Origin: an uncultured Collinsella sp.
Lineage (GTDB): Bacteria > Actinomycetota > Coriobacteriia > Coriobacteriales > Coriobacteriaceae
Direction of reading: 5' to 3'
NCBI GenBank assembly: GCA_902465465.1
Contig: CABQNF010000005.1
Coordinates: 1-16,414 of the forward strand
Length of the DNA stretch: 16,414 nucleotides
Shown piece by piece: positions 7,084 through 14,513 of the stretch. How positions within the stretch are numbered: position 1 is the first letter of the stretch; every line of letters begins with the position of its first letter. The notes below the pieces were generated by a model. The model was not told where the DNA came from and searched no databases. It saw only the letters and a list, made by a program, of their open reading frames with translations. Position numbers and translations under genes: made by a program.

Positions 7084-9114
7084 CTACAGCTCGTTGGCCG
7101 CGTGATACGCCGTGCGAATGGCGCTCGCAATGTCGGCGGTGCGCTCGCCCGAGCAGTCGCCCACGCAGGTCACGGGCACCGTCACGCCATCCAGATCAAA
7201 CGCGTTGGCCTTGGAGCCCACGGCCATCACCACGTAATCGCAGGCGATCTTTACCGGCTCCTCGGCGCCGTCCTCGGTGGTGCGAATGGCCTCCACGCCC
7301 TCGTCGGTAATGGCGGTCAGGCGGGTCTTCACGTGCTGCTCCACGTTGTGCTCTGCAAAGTCGCTCATAATCAGCGGCAGAATGGTCTCGGACTCGCCCG
7401 CGGCGATCTTGTCGAGCATCTCCACGATCGCCACCTCGCAGCCGTGCTGCAGCAGGTACTCGGCAGTCTCGGTGCCCACCAGGCCGCCGCCAATGACGGC
7501 GACGCGCCCGCTGAGCTCCACCTTGCCGGCCAGCACGTCCCAGCTCGAGACGACCTTGTCCGAGTCGGCACCCGGAACGGGGATGACCACGTCGTGCGCG
7601 CCCACGGCCACAATCGCGGCATCGGCGGCGTTGAGGTCCTCTGCCGTAGCGACGTGGCTGAGCTCAACCTTCACGCCCAGGCCAGGCAGAATCTTCTCGT
7701 AGTACTCGACCGAGCGCATGATCTCGTCCTTGCGCGGAGGCGCAGCCGCCAGCACAATCTGGCCGCCCAGATGATCGCTCGCCTCGTAGACGGTCACGTC
7801 GTAGCCGCGCTTGGCCGCCACGCGCGCGGCCTCCAGGCCGGCGATGCCGCCGCCCACCACGGCGACCTTCTTGTCGCCCTCGCCCGGCTTGATGGCGATG
7901 GTCGCCTCGTCGCCGTTCTCGGCATTGAGCACGCACGAAATGTACTTGCGGTTTTGAATCGCATCGACGCAACCCTTGTTGCAGTTGAGGCACTCGCGGA
8001 TGGGCTCACCCGTGGCGGCCTTCAGCGCAATGTCGGGGTCGCACATGAGCGAGCGGCCATAGGCGATGATGTCGGCGGCGCCGTCTTCCAGAATCTTCTC
8101 GCCGGCCTCGACCGAAACCACGCGGCCCACGGTTGCCACCGGCACGGAGACCAGGGCCTTGACGCGCTCGGCCACGGGCAGCGTCCAGTTGTAGGGCATG
8201 GCGCCCATGGGCGGAATGGTGTCGCCCATGTTGCCGGTGTGGTTGGCCTGTGCGACCTGGATCATATCGATGCCCGCGCCCTCGAGCAGCTTGGCGAACT
8301 CGCAGGCCTCGTCGGGCTGCAGGCCGCCCTTGCCGCGCGGCGTGCCGTCGGGGTTCTCCATGATCACGGGGAGCTTGTACTCCACCATCAGCTGCGGCGC
8401 GGCTTCCTTAATGGCAGCGACGACCTCCAGCGCGTAGCGAACGCGGTTCTCGAACGAGCCGCCGTACTCGTCGGTGCGCTGGTTGAGGATGGCCGAGCAC
8501 AGCGAACCCACCAGACGATCGCCGTGGACCTCGATGGCGTCGATGCCGGCCTGCTGCGCACGGGCGGCCGAGGCAGCGATGGCCTCCTTGATCTGGGTGA
8601 GTTGCTCTACGCTCGCCTCGTTCACAAAGTGCTGCATGTCGTGATGCAGCTTGGCGTAGGCCTGGTTGCGGATCTCGTTGGACTCGGCCATCTTGGCGGC
8701 AAAGGTCTCCTCGTCGCCGGCGGCCTTGGCCTCCTGCGCGGCCTTGGCGGCAGCCATGGAGCCCATGACCATGCGGCCGACACCGGGCACATCGTACTCG
8801 GGGTGGAACAGCTGCAGCGCGACCTTGGCGCCGTGCTTGTGGACGGCATCGGCCAGCGCCTTAAACGTGGGGATCTGGGCGTCGGTTGCCAGCTTGGGCG
8901 TGGGGCTTGCGGTCATGACGGGAGCAACGTCGCCGATGACGATGTAGCTCACGCCGCCACGGGCCAAGCGCTCGTAAAAAGCCAGGCTGCGCTCGCCGAT
9001 GGAACCGTCACGCTCCTCGTAGCCGGTGGTCAGCGGCGGAAACATAATGCGGTTCTTGAGCTCAAGGGGGCCAACCGTAATGGGCTGGAGCAGCTTGGAT
9101 GCAGGTGTGGTCAT
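7084..9114 (-). CDS. NADH:flavin oxidoreductase, OYE/2,4-dienoyl-CoA reductase-like, FMN + [4Fe-4S] + FAD
   Basis: A large soluble redox enzyme (676 residues from this start). Numbered from the upstream ATG at 9120, residues 10-370 are an FMN-binding TIM barrel of the Old Yellow Enzyme family (RTDEYGGSFENR at 215-226). A four-cysteine [4Fe-4S] motif follows (Cys377, 380, 384, 396), then FAD- and NAD(P)H-binding Rossmann motifs (GGGIAG 423-428; GGGLVG 544-549). This is the layout of FadH, BaiCD/BaiH, enoate reductases and daidzein reductase: hydride passes from NAD(P)H via FAD, Fe-S and FMN to a C=C bond. Two oddities: an Ala/Lys/Glu-rich insertion (~118-165) in the barrel, and HGDRLVG where the barrel active-site tyrosine segment is expected. 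The substrate cannot be told. Start chosen at ATG 9114 because GAGAGGA sits 6 bases before it; the ATG at 9120 directly abuts that site. Confidence 0.9.
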   Translation of the reverse strand: MTTPASKLLQPITVGPLELKNRIMFPPLTTGYEERDGSIGERSLAFYERLARGGVSYIVIGDVAPVMTASPTPKLATDAQIPTFKALADAVHKHGAKVALQLFHPEYDVPGVGRMVMGSMAAAKAAQEAKAAGDEETFAAKMAESNEIRNQAYAKLHHDMQHFVNEASVEQLTQIKEAIAASAARAQQAGIDAIEVHGDRLVGSLCSAILNQRTDEYGGSFENRVRYALEVVAAIKEAAPQLMVEYKLPVIMENPDGTPRGKGGLQPDEACEFAKLLEGAGIDMIQVAQANHTGNMGDTIPPMGAMPYNWTLPVAERVKALVSVPVATVGRVVSVEAGEKILEDGAADIIAYGRSLMCDPDIALKAATGEPIRECLNCNKGCVDAIQNRKYISCVLNAENGDEATIAIKPGEGDKKVAVVGGGIAGLEAARVAAKRGYDVTVYEASDHLGGQIVLAAAPPRKDEIMRSVEYYEKILPGLGVKVELSHVATAEDLNAADAAIVAVGAHDVVIPVPGADSDKVVSSWDVLAGKVELSGRVAVIGGGLVGTETAEYLLQHGCEVAIVEMLDKIAAGESETILPLIMSDFAEHNVEQHVKTRLTAITDEGVEAIRTTEDGAEEPVKIACDYVVMAVGSKANAFDLDGVTVPVTCVGDCSGERTADIASAIRTAYHAANEL

Positions 9115-9256
9115 GGACATTCCTCTCTTGTAGGCGCGGCGGCGATGATGCCGCGTAGTTGTCTAGAGGATATGGCATGGGAGCACGGCGGCACAACGGA
9201 AATCGGCGAATATCAGGTGGCGGCAGGTGGATGGGGCAGAGCGGCCCGTCGGTTCG

Positions 9257-9553
9257 TCTCAATCTGTAACAGTTACTCGGCAAAACCGGGTCTTACTGTT
9301 ACAGATCGAGATATTCCCCTCGACCCAACCTCAACAATCTCAATCTGTAACAGCTAGACCCACTTTTGACCCCTACCTGTTACAGATCGAGACAAACCAA
9401 ACCCGCCTGCTAGAAAATCTCAATCTATAACAACAACTCGGCAAAAACCGTCCCTCGTGTTACAGATTTAGACAAACGAAGACCGTCCTGCCGAAACATC
9501 TCGATCTGTAACACTTAGCCGCCCAAATCGGGTCTAGATGTTACAGATCGAGA
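9257..9553. repeat. Array of four 55-bp inverted-repeat units (eight alternating 16-mers)
   Basis: Four units at 9257-9311, 9338-9392, 9418-9472 and 9499-9553, each exactly 55 bp. Each has a left arm close to TCTCAATCTGTAACAG, a 23-base centre and the inverted right arm (CTGTTACAGATCGAGA). Start-to-start distances are 81, 80 and 81 bp. Arms are strongly conserved; centres are only partly alike, and unit 2's centre reads best in the reverse orientation (GGGTCTAG at the end, as in unit 4). The spacers after units 2 and 3 also resemble each other. Most arms hold the short dyad CTGT-A-ACAG. This looks like a REP/BIME-type palindrome cluster or a multi-operator array; it lies 137 bases upstream of the oxidoreductase. 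No gene is seen in 9115-9627. Confidence 0.85.
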
Positions 9554-9603
9554 TTTTGTTTGAGAGGCCAAGAATTGGACCGAAAACACAGTCCCGGGAT
9601 AAC

Positions 9604-9633
9604 AAAAAAGCTCGCCGGCTAGGCCGACGAGCT
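9604..9633 (-). terminator. Terminator beyond the displaced tRNA 3' end
   Basis: On the minus strand an 11-bp stem (AGCTCGTCGGC/GCCGGCGAGCT, one T-G pair) with a CTA loop is followed by TTTTTGTT. It sits about 10 bases after the CCA of the tRNA fragment, the position a tRNA terminator takes. It was probably the original terminator of the tRNA-fMet gene before the island inserted. Confidence 0.8.
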
Positions 9634-9687
9634 GCAAGTTCTTGGTCGCGGGGGCAGGATTTGAACCTACGACCTCCGGGTTATGAG
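9628..9687 (-). repeat. Left 60-bp direct repeat (attachment-site copy)
   Basis: Identical base for base to 15087-15146, in the same orientation, 5459 bp apart. Identity stops sharply at 9687/15146, inside the anticodon loop, and at 9628/15087 inside the terminator stem. It marks the left end of the island; the distal copy is the one carrying only the 3' part of the tRNA. Confidence 0.9.
9643..9687 (-). pseudogene. tRNA-fMet 3' fragment
   Basis: Forty-five nucleotides matching the initiator tRNA at 15102-15178 from the anticodon loop to the CCA end (anticodon-stem 3' strand, variable loop, T arm, acceptor 3' strand). The 5' part is missing and replaced by island DNA, so it cannot make a tRNA. 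Confidence 0.9.
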
Positions 9688-9851
9688 AACGGAATATCGC
9701 TGTTTATCGACACCTTTTGAAGCTCTTTGATACCGTTATATGCGCAGATAGATTAACATATTTTGATAAAATGCTTGAATTAATGCCGTGCCAATTTCGA
9801 CCAAAATTCGACCAACGATTGCTTGACTTCAACAGCTGCATCGCATGCGAT

Positions 9852-9986
9852 GCAGTATCAGTCCCGCGGTCGCAGGGAGCCGAAAGGCAGTCCCTGCGCC
9901 TCGATGAAGCGAAAAAGCTGCTTGAAACCCTGCTGTCACAGGAAATGGACGCGCACAGGATCGGAATGCTTCTTCCGCTCCTTCTC
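9852..9986 (+). pseudogene. Possible relic of a tyrosine integrase
   Basis: In the plus frame running to 10106, residues reading SVPRSQGAERQSLRLDEAKK, then LLETLLSQ and HRIGMLL, resemble the linker and first catalytic-domain helices of phage-type integrases, where a 'Lt-eEa-LL' segment precedes the catalytic arginine. The following residues (SGTPGRQEPERLL) fit the usual TGxRxxE motif poorly, and neither the rest of the catalytic domain nor a good start is present. The overlapping minus strand has a short frame ending SLVEFWSKLARH-stop (9780-9857) that could be another scrap. The location next to the left attachment site fits. This rests on by-eye resemblance only. Confidence 0.3.
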
Positions 9987-10225
9987 CTTTCTTCCGGGAC
10001 GCCCGGGCGGCAAGAGCCGGAACGTCTCCTCGAGACCAAAACTTCGCAAGAGCCTATTAAAAAGAGATGGATGGATTTCAAACTTGGCAAATCAAGGCGT
10101 AGCTAGTCACTCGCGTCCAAAGCCATTTGCCTAAAAAAGAATACCGCTGACCGAAATGGAAAGATGGTAACAACGAAATAGATTAATCGCACTTGTTTTT
10201 AAGAACCGTTTGTTCCAGCCCGCCC

Positions 10226-10250
10226 TGTTTGCAAACACCCCAACTATCAT
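10226..10250 (+). promoter_or_regulatory. Possible promoter/operator of the sugar operon
   Basis: A perfect 12-bp palindrome TGTTTGCAAACA (10226-10237) lies 7 bases upstream of TATCAT (10245-10250), a fair -10 box, about 107 bases before the permease start. A bound repressor here would cover the -35/spacer region. No good -35 is seen. The rest of 10107-10356 has a GGGG-CAAG-CCCC hairpin (10319-10330) just before the ribosome-binding site. The regulator bound is not shown; the neighbouring RpiR protein or a catabolite regulator are candidates. Confidence 0.3.
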
Positions 10251-10356
10251 GAAATCCGTAAACAGAGGCGACATCAACACCTGACGCCGGCAAGTATGCG
10301 AGCGTCGTCTCTGCCTAAGGGGCAAGCCCCCGAGATTAGTTAGGAGAGGGGAAGAG

Positions 10357-11919
10357 ATGGATAAAGTCAAAACGGCCTTCCAGAACTTTGGCCGCGTTAT
10401 CGTCGACCCTATTTTGTACCTTTCGGTAACGGGCATCATTTTGGCCATCGCCACGGTATGCTCGCTCGGCAGCGGAGTTGTCGCAGATCTGGGCACGCTG
10501 CTCTCCGCAGCAACCAACTCCGCGGTGATCGGCAACCTGCCGGTGATTTTCGCAGTCGGCCTAACGGCAGGCTTCGCAAAGAAGCAAAAATCCAACGCGG
10601 CAGTGTTTGGACTTATTAGTTACCTCATGTTCCTGTATGTCAACAACGCCTACCTGACGCTCACCGATCAGCTGGCAAAAGCTGGCGCGATGGGTCTGTA
10701 TGGCACTGGCCAGGCAACGGTACTGGGTCTTCAAGTTACCGATGTCAACGTCTTCGGCGGCGTACTCATCGGATGCTTCTGCGGTTGGCTCTATAACAAA
10801 CTGATCGACGTAAAGGTATCGGAGTATATCCGGATTTACGGCGGACCCCGCCTGGCCCTTCTGGCGATGGTTCCGCTGAGCATTGTCTTCGGCATCGGAG
10901 CGACTATCGTGTGGCCCCCTATCGCCAACGCCATCAGCAACGCTTCTTCATTCATCGCAGCCTCGGGTGGTCTGGGCGTTTTCATTTACGGCTTCCTGAA
11001 CCGCGTCCTCGTACCTCTCGGCATGCACCACTTTATGTGGATGCCGTTTGACTACTCCGCGATTGGCGGCACGGCGGTCGTCGCCGGCCAGAGTGTTTCC
11101 GGCGCAGCAAACATCTTCTATGCTGAGCTTTCCCATATCGCCGACGGATCCCTCACCACAGTCGACCCCTCTGTCCGCTTTGCCATGTTCGGCTTTGGCA
11201 AGGAATTCGTAACCCTCGGCACCGTGCTCGCAATGATTGCGACTTCCCGTCCGGAGAATCGAAAAGCTGTCGCAGCCATGCTGGTGCCCATTTACATCAC
11301 CGCCATGCTCTCCGGCATCACTGAGCCGCTCGACTTCATGATCCTGTTCGCGTCTCCGATTCTCTGGGTTGCCTACAGCCTGTTCTACGGACTGGGCGAG
11401 ATGCTCCTGTTTGTCCTGGGAGTCCGCTTGCTTAACATGTACGGTGGCATCGAGCTGCTCACGCTCGGCCTGCCTTTGCCAATGGGCGTCACCAAGTTCC
11501 CGATTTACATCGTCTTGGGCATCGTGTTTGCCGCCGTTTCGTTCATCGTTCTGGCGATGGTGATCAAGAAACTCAACCTCATGACGCCCGGCCGTTCCGC
11601 AGAGTGGTCTGCAGAGGTCTCCGGAGACAACAATGCTCTCGAGTCCTCCGGAACTCCGGAAGTCGACGCAAAACAGCAGGAAATGGTGCAGAACATCATC
11701 AACGGCCTTGGCGGCAAGGACAATATCAACACCATGGGCTGCTGCATGACTCGTCTCCGTGTCGAAGTCAAAGATCCCGACAAGGTCAACGAAGAGACCA
11801 TCAAGAAGGCTATCGACAAGGGCCTGTTTAAGAACGGCACCAATGTCCAAATTGTCGTGGGAACCAACGTGCACTCCGTCTACGACCTGCTGCGTCCCAT
11901 CCTTAATCTGGAAGATTAA
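10357..11919 (+). CDS. PTS EIICB permease, glucose/maltose (MalX/MalP-like) family
   Basis: A 520-residue phosphotransferase-system permease that imports and phosphorylates a sugar. Residues 1-405 are the membrane EIIC domain (about ten hydrophobic segments), with the family loop GITEPLDF at 320-327. After a Ser/Glu-rich linker (~412-440), residues 440-520 are the EIIB domain with GGKDNINTMGCCMTRLR (452-468). Cys463 is in the phospho-acceptor position; the extra Cys462 before it is unusual. There is no EIIA domain, so a separate EIIA of the Crr type elsewhere must donate the phosphate. The start ATG follows TAGGAGAGGGG. With the GH4 enzyme and RpiR regulator it mirrors the malA/malR/malP set of Bacillus subtilis and malB/malH of Fusobacterium, so maltose or another alpha-glucoside is the likely substrate. 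Confidence 0.92.
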   Translation: MDKVKTAFQNFGRVIVDPILYLSVTGIILAIATVCSLGSGVVADLGTLLSAATNSAVIGNLPVIFAVGLTAGFAKKQKSNAAVFGLISYLMFLYVNNAYLTLTDQLAKAGAMGLYGTGQATVLGLQVTDVNVFGGVLIGCFCGWLYNKLIDVKVSEYIRIYGGPRLALLAMVPLSIVFGIGATIVWPPIANAISNASSFIAASGGLGVFIYGFLNRVLVPLGMHHFMWMPFDYSAIGGTAVVAGQSVSGAANIFYAELSHIADGSLTTVDPSVRFAMFGFGKEFVTLGTVLAMIATSRPENRKAVAAMLVPIYITAMLSGITEPLDFMILFASPILWVAYSLFYGLGEMLLFVLGVRLLNMYGGIELLTLGLPLPMGVTKFPIYIVLGIVFAAVSFIVLAMVIKKLNLMTPGRSAEWSAEVSGDNNALESSGTPEVDAKQQEMVQNIINGLGGKDNINTMGCCMTRLRVEVKDPDKVNEETIKKAIDKGLFKNGTNVQIVVGTNVHSVYDLLRPILNLED

Positions 11920-11931
11920 CAGTCGCTTAAT

Positions 11932-11952
11932 CGATAAGCGATAAGCGATAAG
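11932..11952 (+). repeat. Three tandem copies of CGATAAG before the small membrane protein gene
   Basis: Perfect 7-bp tandem repeat (11932-11938, 11939-11945, 11946-11952) ending just before the GAGGAGA ribosome-binding site of the next gene. Copy-number change by slippage would move the upstream region in 7-bp steps. It could also simply be a duplication relic. Confidence 0.8.
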
Positions 11953-11964
11953 CGAGGAGACCTC

Positions 11965-12234
11965 ATGTTGACCAAAACGTTTCATTCAATCCGAGGCATG
12001 TTCGAACGCCTGCTCAACATGTACAAAGAAAAGTCGACAAGGGGTCTTCTCGTACTTATGGCTGCATTCGCATGTGGTTTTATCTGGCCGCTCCTGGGTC
12101 TACTCGCTGCGGTTTGGACCCGGCGTTCAGGAAGGCACGCGGACGCGGGCAGCATTGCAGGCATGGCGGCGGTCATCAACATCGCTACCTACTTCGTGCA
12201 GATAGTAACCAAGATTGTCTGCAGCTCAATTTGA
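11965..12234 (+). CDS. Small two-helix membrane protein of unknown function
   Basis: An 89-residue protein I do not recognise. Residues 1-26 are basic and amphipathic, 27-51 form a clear hydrophobic segment (GLLVLMAAFACGFIWPLL onward), 52-63 are a short Arg/His-rich loop, and 65-86 form a second hydrophobic segment. The positive charges flanking helix 1 on both sides do not settle topology. It has a good ribosome-binding site (GAGGAGA, 6-9 bases before ATG), lies 45 bases after the permease and 19 bases before the phosphoglucosidase, all on the same strand, so it is very probably co-transcribed. Its place between transporter and hydrolase suggests a role in sugar uptake, for example as a small permease partner, but that is inference. 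Confidence 0.7.
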   Translation: MLTKTFHSIRGMFERLLNMYKEKSTRGLLVLMAAFACGFIWPLLGLLAAVWTRRSGRHADAGSIAGMAAVINIATYFVQIVTKIVCSSI

Positions 12235-12253
12235 TTTGAAAGGCATGAACAAC

Positions 12254-13582
12254 ATGAACGGATACAAGATTGTCATCTGCGGCGGCGGCAGCACCTATAC
12301 CGCCGGTATCGTCAAAGACCTGATTGATCAAAAGGACGAACTGGGGATTCGTGAGCTTTGGCTCTATGACATCGACAAGGAACGCCAGGACACGGTCGCT
12401 GTGGTGGTTAAGGCAGTTATCGATGACCTTGCCCCCGAGATCCCCTTGCATGTAACCGTCGACCCCAAAGAGGCGTTTACAGATGCGAACTTTGTTATGG
12501 CGCAGATGCGCGTGGGCGGGCTCAAGATGCGTATCCAGGATGAGCAGATCAGCCTGCGCCATGGCGTAGTCGGCCAAGAGACCTGCGGAGCAGGTGGTAT
12601 GGCCTATGGCATGAGGACCATCTTCCCCATGTGCGAGCTTGTCGATTTCTGCGAGGAGTACGCCTGCAAGGACTACTGGATCGTCAACTACTCCAACCCC
12701 GCTGCCATCGTAGCCAAGGCGATGCACAAGCTGCGTCCAAACGCTCGCATTCTCGACATCTGCGATATGCCGGTAGAGATTGAAGCCCGCATGGCGGAGA
12801 TTTTGGGCTGCGAACTCGACGACATTGAAGTCGACTACTTTGGCCTCAATCACTTTGGGTGGTATACCAGCGTACGCTGCAAGGGCGTCGACGTTACGGA
12901 CAAGCTCAAAGAGCACGTGCGTAAGTACGGTTACATTTCCGAGGCAAGCCTCAATGACGCATTGGTAAAGGACCCAGACTGGGCCCACACCTTCAAGAAT
13001 GCGGCAACGATTTCTACGCTATTCCAGGATTACCTCCCCAACACCTATTACCAGTATTACCTGTTGCCCGATGCCTGCGTGGAGTACATGGACATCAATA
13101 ACACGCGTGGCATGCAGGTCGTAAACGGCCGCGAAAAGCGTATCTTCGACGCATCTGCGGCGCTTAAGCGCGGTGAAAAGGTCGATCTCACGCAGTTCTA
13201 CGTAGGCGTCCACGGCAGGTTCATTGTCGATGTCGTCAAGTCCCTGGCGAAGGATTTGCGCCATCGCCAGCTGGTGATTGTGCCCAATAATGGCGCAATT
13301 GAGAATCTCTCGGACGACGCGACCGTCGAGATTCCGGCGTACATCACCGATCGAGGAGCCGAACCGGTCCGCGTCGGGAAGATTCCCCGCTTCTACAAGG
13401 GCCTTATCGAGCAGCAGGATGCCTGCGAGGGCCTTGTGGTCGAGGCCGTTATCGAGGGCTCCTACCAGAAGGCACTCGAGGCCTTCACCCTCAATCGCAC
13501 GATTCCCTCAGCGCGCGTGGCTAAGGAAGTCTTGGACGACATGATCGAGGCAAACAAGGGCTATTGGCCTGAGCTGAAGTAG
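12254..13582 (+). CDS. malA: GH4 6-phospho-alpha-glucosidase (MalA/MalH/GlvA type)
   Basis: A 442-residue cytoplasmic enzyme of glycoside hydrolase family 4, which cleaves phosphorylated disaccharides by an NAD+- and Mn2+-dependent oxidation/elimination route. Visible: NAD-binding CGGGSTYTAG (residues 9-18), NYSNPAA (146-152), CDMP (170-173) and GLNHFGW (197-203). CDMP is the published signature of phospho-alpha- rather than phospho-beta-glucosidases (CNVP/CNIP). Cys170 and His200 would bind the metal, Asp171 act as acid and Tyr265 as base, close to the numbering of GlvA/MalA. Length equals the family norm. The start at 12254 has AAAGG 10 bases upstream; upstream in-frame starts (12215, 12245) overlap the previous gene or crowd this site. 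It would split the 6-phosphate made by the permease into glucose-6-phosphate and glucose. Confidence 0.93.
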   Translation: MNGYKIVICGGGSTYTAGIVKDLIDQKDELGIRELWLYDIDKERQDTVAVVVKAVIDDLAPEIPLHVTVDPKEAFTDANFVMAQMRVGGLKMRIQDEQISLRHGVVGQETCGAGGMAYGMRTIFPMCELVDFCEEYACKDYWIVNYSNPAAIVAKAMHKLRPNARILDICDMPVEIEARMAEILGCELDDIEVDYFGLNHFGWYTSVRCKGVDVTDKLKEHVRKYGYISEASLNDALVKDPDWAHTFKNAATISTLFQDYLPNTYYQYYLLPDACVEYMDINNTRGMQVVNGREKRIFDASAALKRGEKVDLTQFYVGVHGRFIVDVVKSLAKDLRHRQLVIVPNNGAIENLSDDATVEIPAYITDRGAEPVRVGKIPRFYKGLIEQQDACEGLVVEAVIEGSYQKALEAFTLNRTIPSARVAKEVLDDMIEANKGYWPELK

Positions 13583-13606
13583 AGAAGCCATCCAGATAGC
13601 AAAAGC

Positions 13607-13651
13607 ACAAAAGGTGGCCTCAAGGCAAAATGCTTTGGGGTCACCTTTTGT
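13607..13651. terminator. Bidirectional terminator between convergent genes
   Basis: A 21-bp stem (13607-13627 with 13631-13651) with an AAA loop; on the plus strand all 21 positions pair, three as G-U. The stem base is ACAAAAGG/CCTTTTGT, so each strand shows a T-rich descending arm, as in two-way terminators. It ends the permease-hydrolase transcript 24 bases after its stop and the regulator transcript from the other side, 4 bases after its stop. Confidence 0.85.
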
Positions 13652-13655
13652 ATGA

Positions 13656-14513
13656 CTAAATCTCCGCAAAACTCGTAAAGATGAACGAATCGGCCTCGTG
13701 TTTTACACGATAGTTCTCTTGATAATCCTGATTGAATATAAGCGAATAAATAACCTGAAGCGTATACGTGAGCGAGATCATGGAAGAGTAATTGGCAACC
13801 TTTCCAATCACGCGCTCTGATTTTGGAATGAGCAAGACAGTGTCGCATTGCCTGGCGAGCGCCGAATCAGAAAACGCTGTGATTAAACACGGCTTGATTC
13901 CGCGCTCGGAAAGAGCGGCGGCGTATTTGGAATAATCATAGTGAATGCCGCTGTAGCTTAGGAATAAAAACAGGTCGCCGGGCCTACCGTTCTTAACGTG
14001 CAGTGTCTGCAGGCCCCCGTCGTCTGCCATGGTGACATGACGATCGAGCTTGAGAAGATTGTTGCGAAAGATACATCCCGCCAGATAGCTTTCCCCTTTA
14101 GCAAAGATGTAAATTCGCGGGGCGCTAAGAACTGCCTTGGCGATTATGCTCAATTTGGCGCTATCGAGCTCGATTTTCGTTTGATCTATGACGCCCTTCA
14201 GGAGATTTGCAAGGTTGCCCTCGATGGCCTCAATTGAATCGGTACTGTCAAAAGGACGATTGTGATCGACAGTGGCAGCCAGAAGATAGTCTCCGCTTAT
14301 CTCCTGGATGAGCTGCATGATCAACTCTCGATAGCCGCTTAGGCCCAATTTCTTACAAAAGCGGATGATTGTCGCGTTCGAGGTGTAAGTCTCCTGTGCG
14401 AGCTTTGCCATAGTGAGGGTCTTAAGGTCGCCGGTATGATTGAGCAGATAGGTAGCAATGGCTCGGTCGGTTTCATTAAAAGACGCGCTGTTACGCAGGC
14501 TGTCAAGAATCAT
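13656..14513 (-). CDS. RpiR-family phosphosugar-responsive regulator (HTH + SIS)
   Basis: A 285-residue transcription factor. Residues 1-77 form the RpiR-type helix-turn-helix domain, with the recognition part TSNATIIRFCKKLGLSGY at 44-61. Residues ~120-255 form a SIS sugar-isomerase-like domain (IYIFAKGESYLAG at 134-146 and FLSYSG at 184-189), which in this family binds a phosphosugar. It is convergent with the permease/hydrolase operon and shares a terminator with it. In B. subtilis the maltose-6-phosphate system is activated by MalR of this same family, so control of the neighbouring operon by the phosphodisaccharide is likely. The start ATG follows GGAG with a 5-base gap. No clear promoter is seen; TTGATA at 14560-14565 (minus strand) is a weak -35 candidate. 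Confidence 0.88.
   Translation of the reverse strand: MILDSLRNSASFNETDRAIATYLLNHTGDLKTLTMAKLAQETYTSNATIIRFCKKLGLSGYRELIMQLIQEISGDYLLAATVDHNRPFDSTDSIEAIEGNLANLLKGVIDQTKIELDSAKLSIIAKAVLSAPRIYIFAKGESYLAGCIFRNNLLKLDRHVTMADDGGLQTLHVKNGRPGDLFLFLSYSGIHYDYSKYAAALSERGIKPCLITAFSDSALARQCDTVLLIPKSERVIGKVANYSSMISLTYTLQVIYSLIFNQDYQENYRVKHEADSFIFTSFAEI

Noticed and set aside
7102..9357. 751-codon plus-strand frame opposite the flavin/Fe-S oxidoreductase
   Set aside because: Antisense shadow of high-GC third positions; longer than the real gene but with no motif and no ribosome-binding site.
9257..9553. CRISPR array
   Set aside because: The repeated 16-mers alternate in orientation, centres and spacers are partly conserved, and there are no cas genes.
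9704..10090. 128-codon minus-strand frame at the left end of the island
   Set aside because: Ser/Arg-rich with no domain likeness and overlapping the tRNA-proximal junction; the plus-strand reading gives the only, weak, family hint.
10948..11985. 345-codon minus-strand frame opposite the PTS permease
   Set aside because: Shadow of the permease gene, rich in His/Asp/Gln with no domain likeness.
12215..12253. Upstream starts for the GH4 gene (12215 or 12245)
   Set aside because: 12215 would overlap the previous gene by 20 bases and 12245 leaves only one base after the AAAGG site; 12254 gives the usual 442-residue family length.
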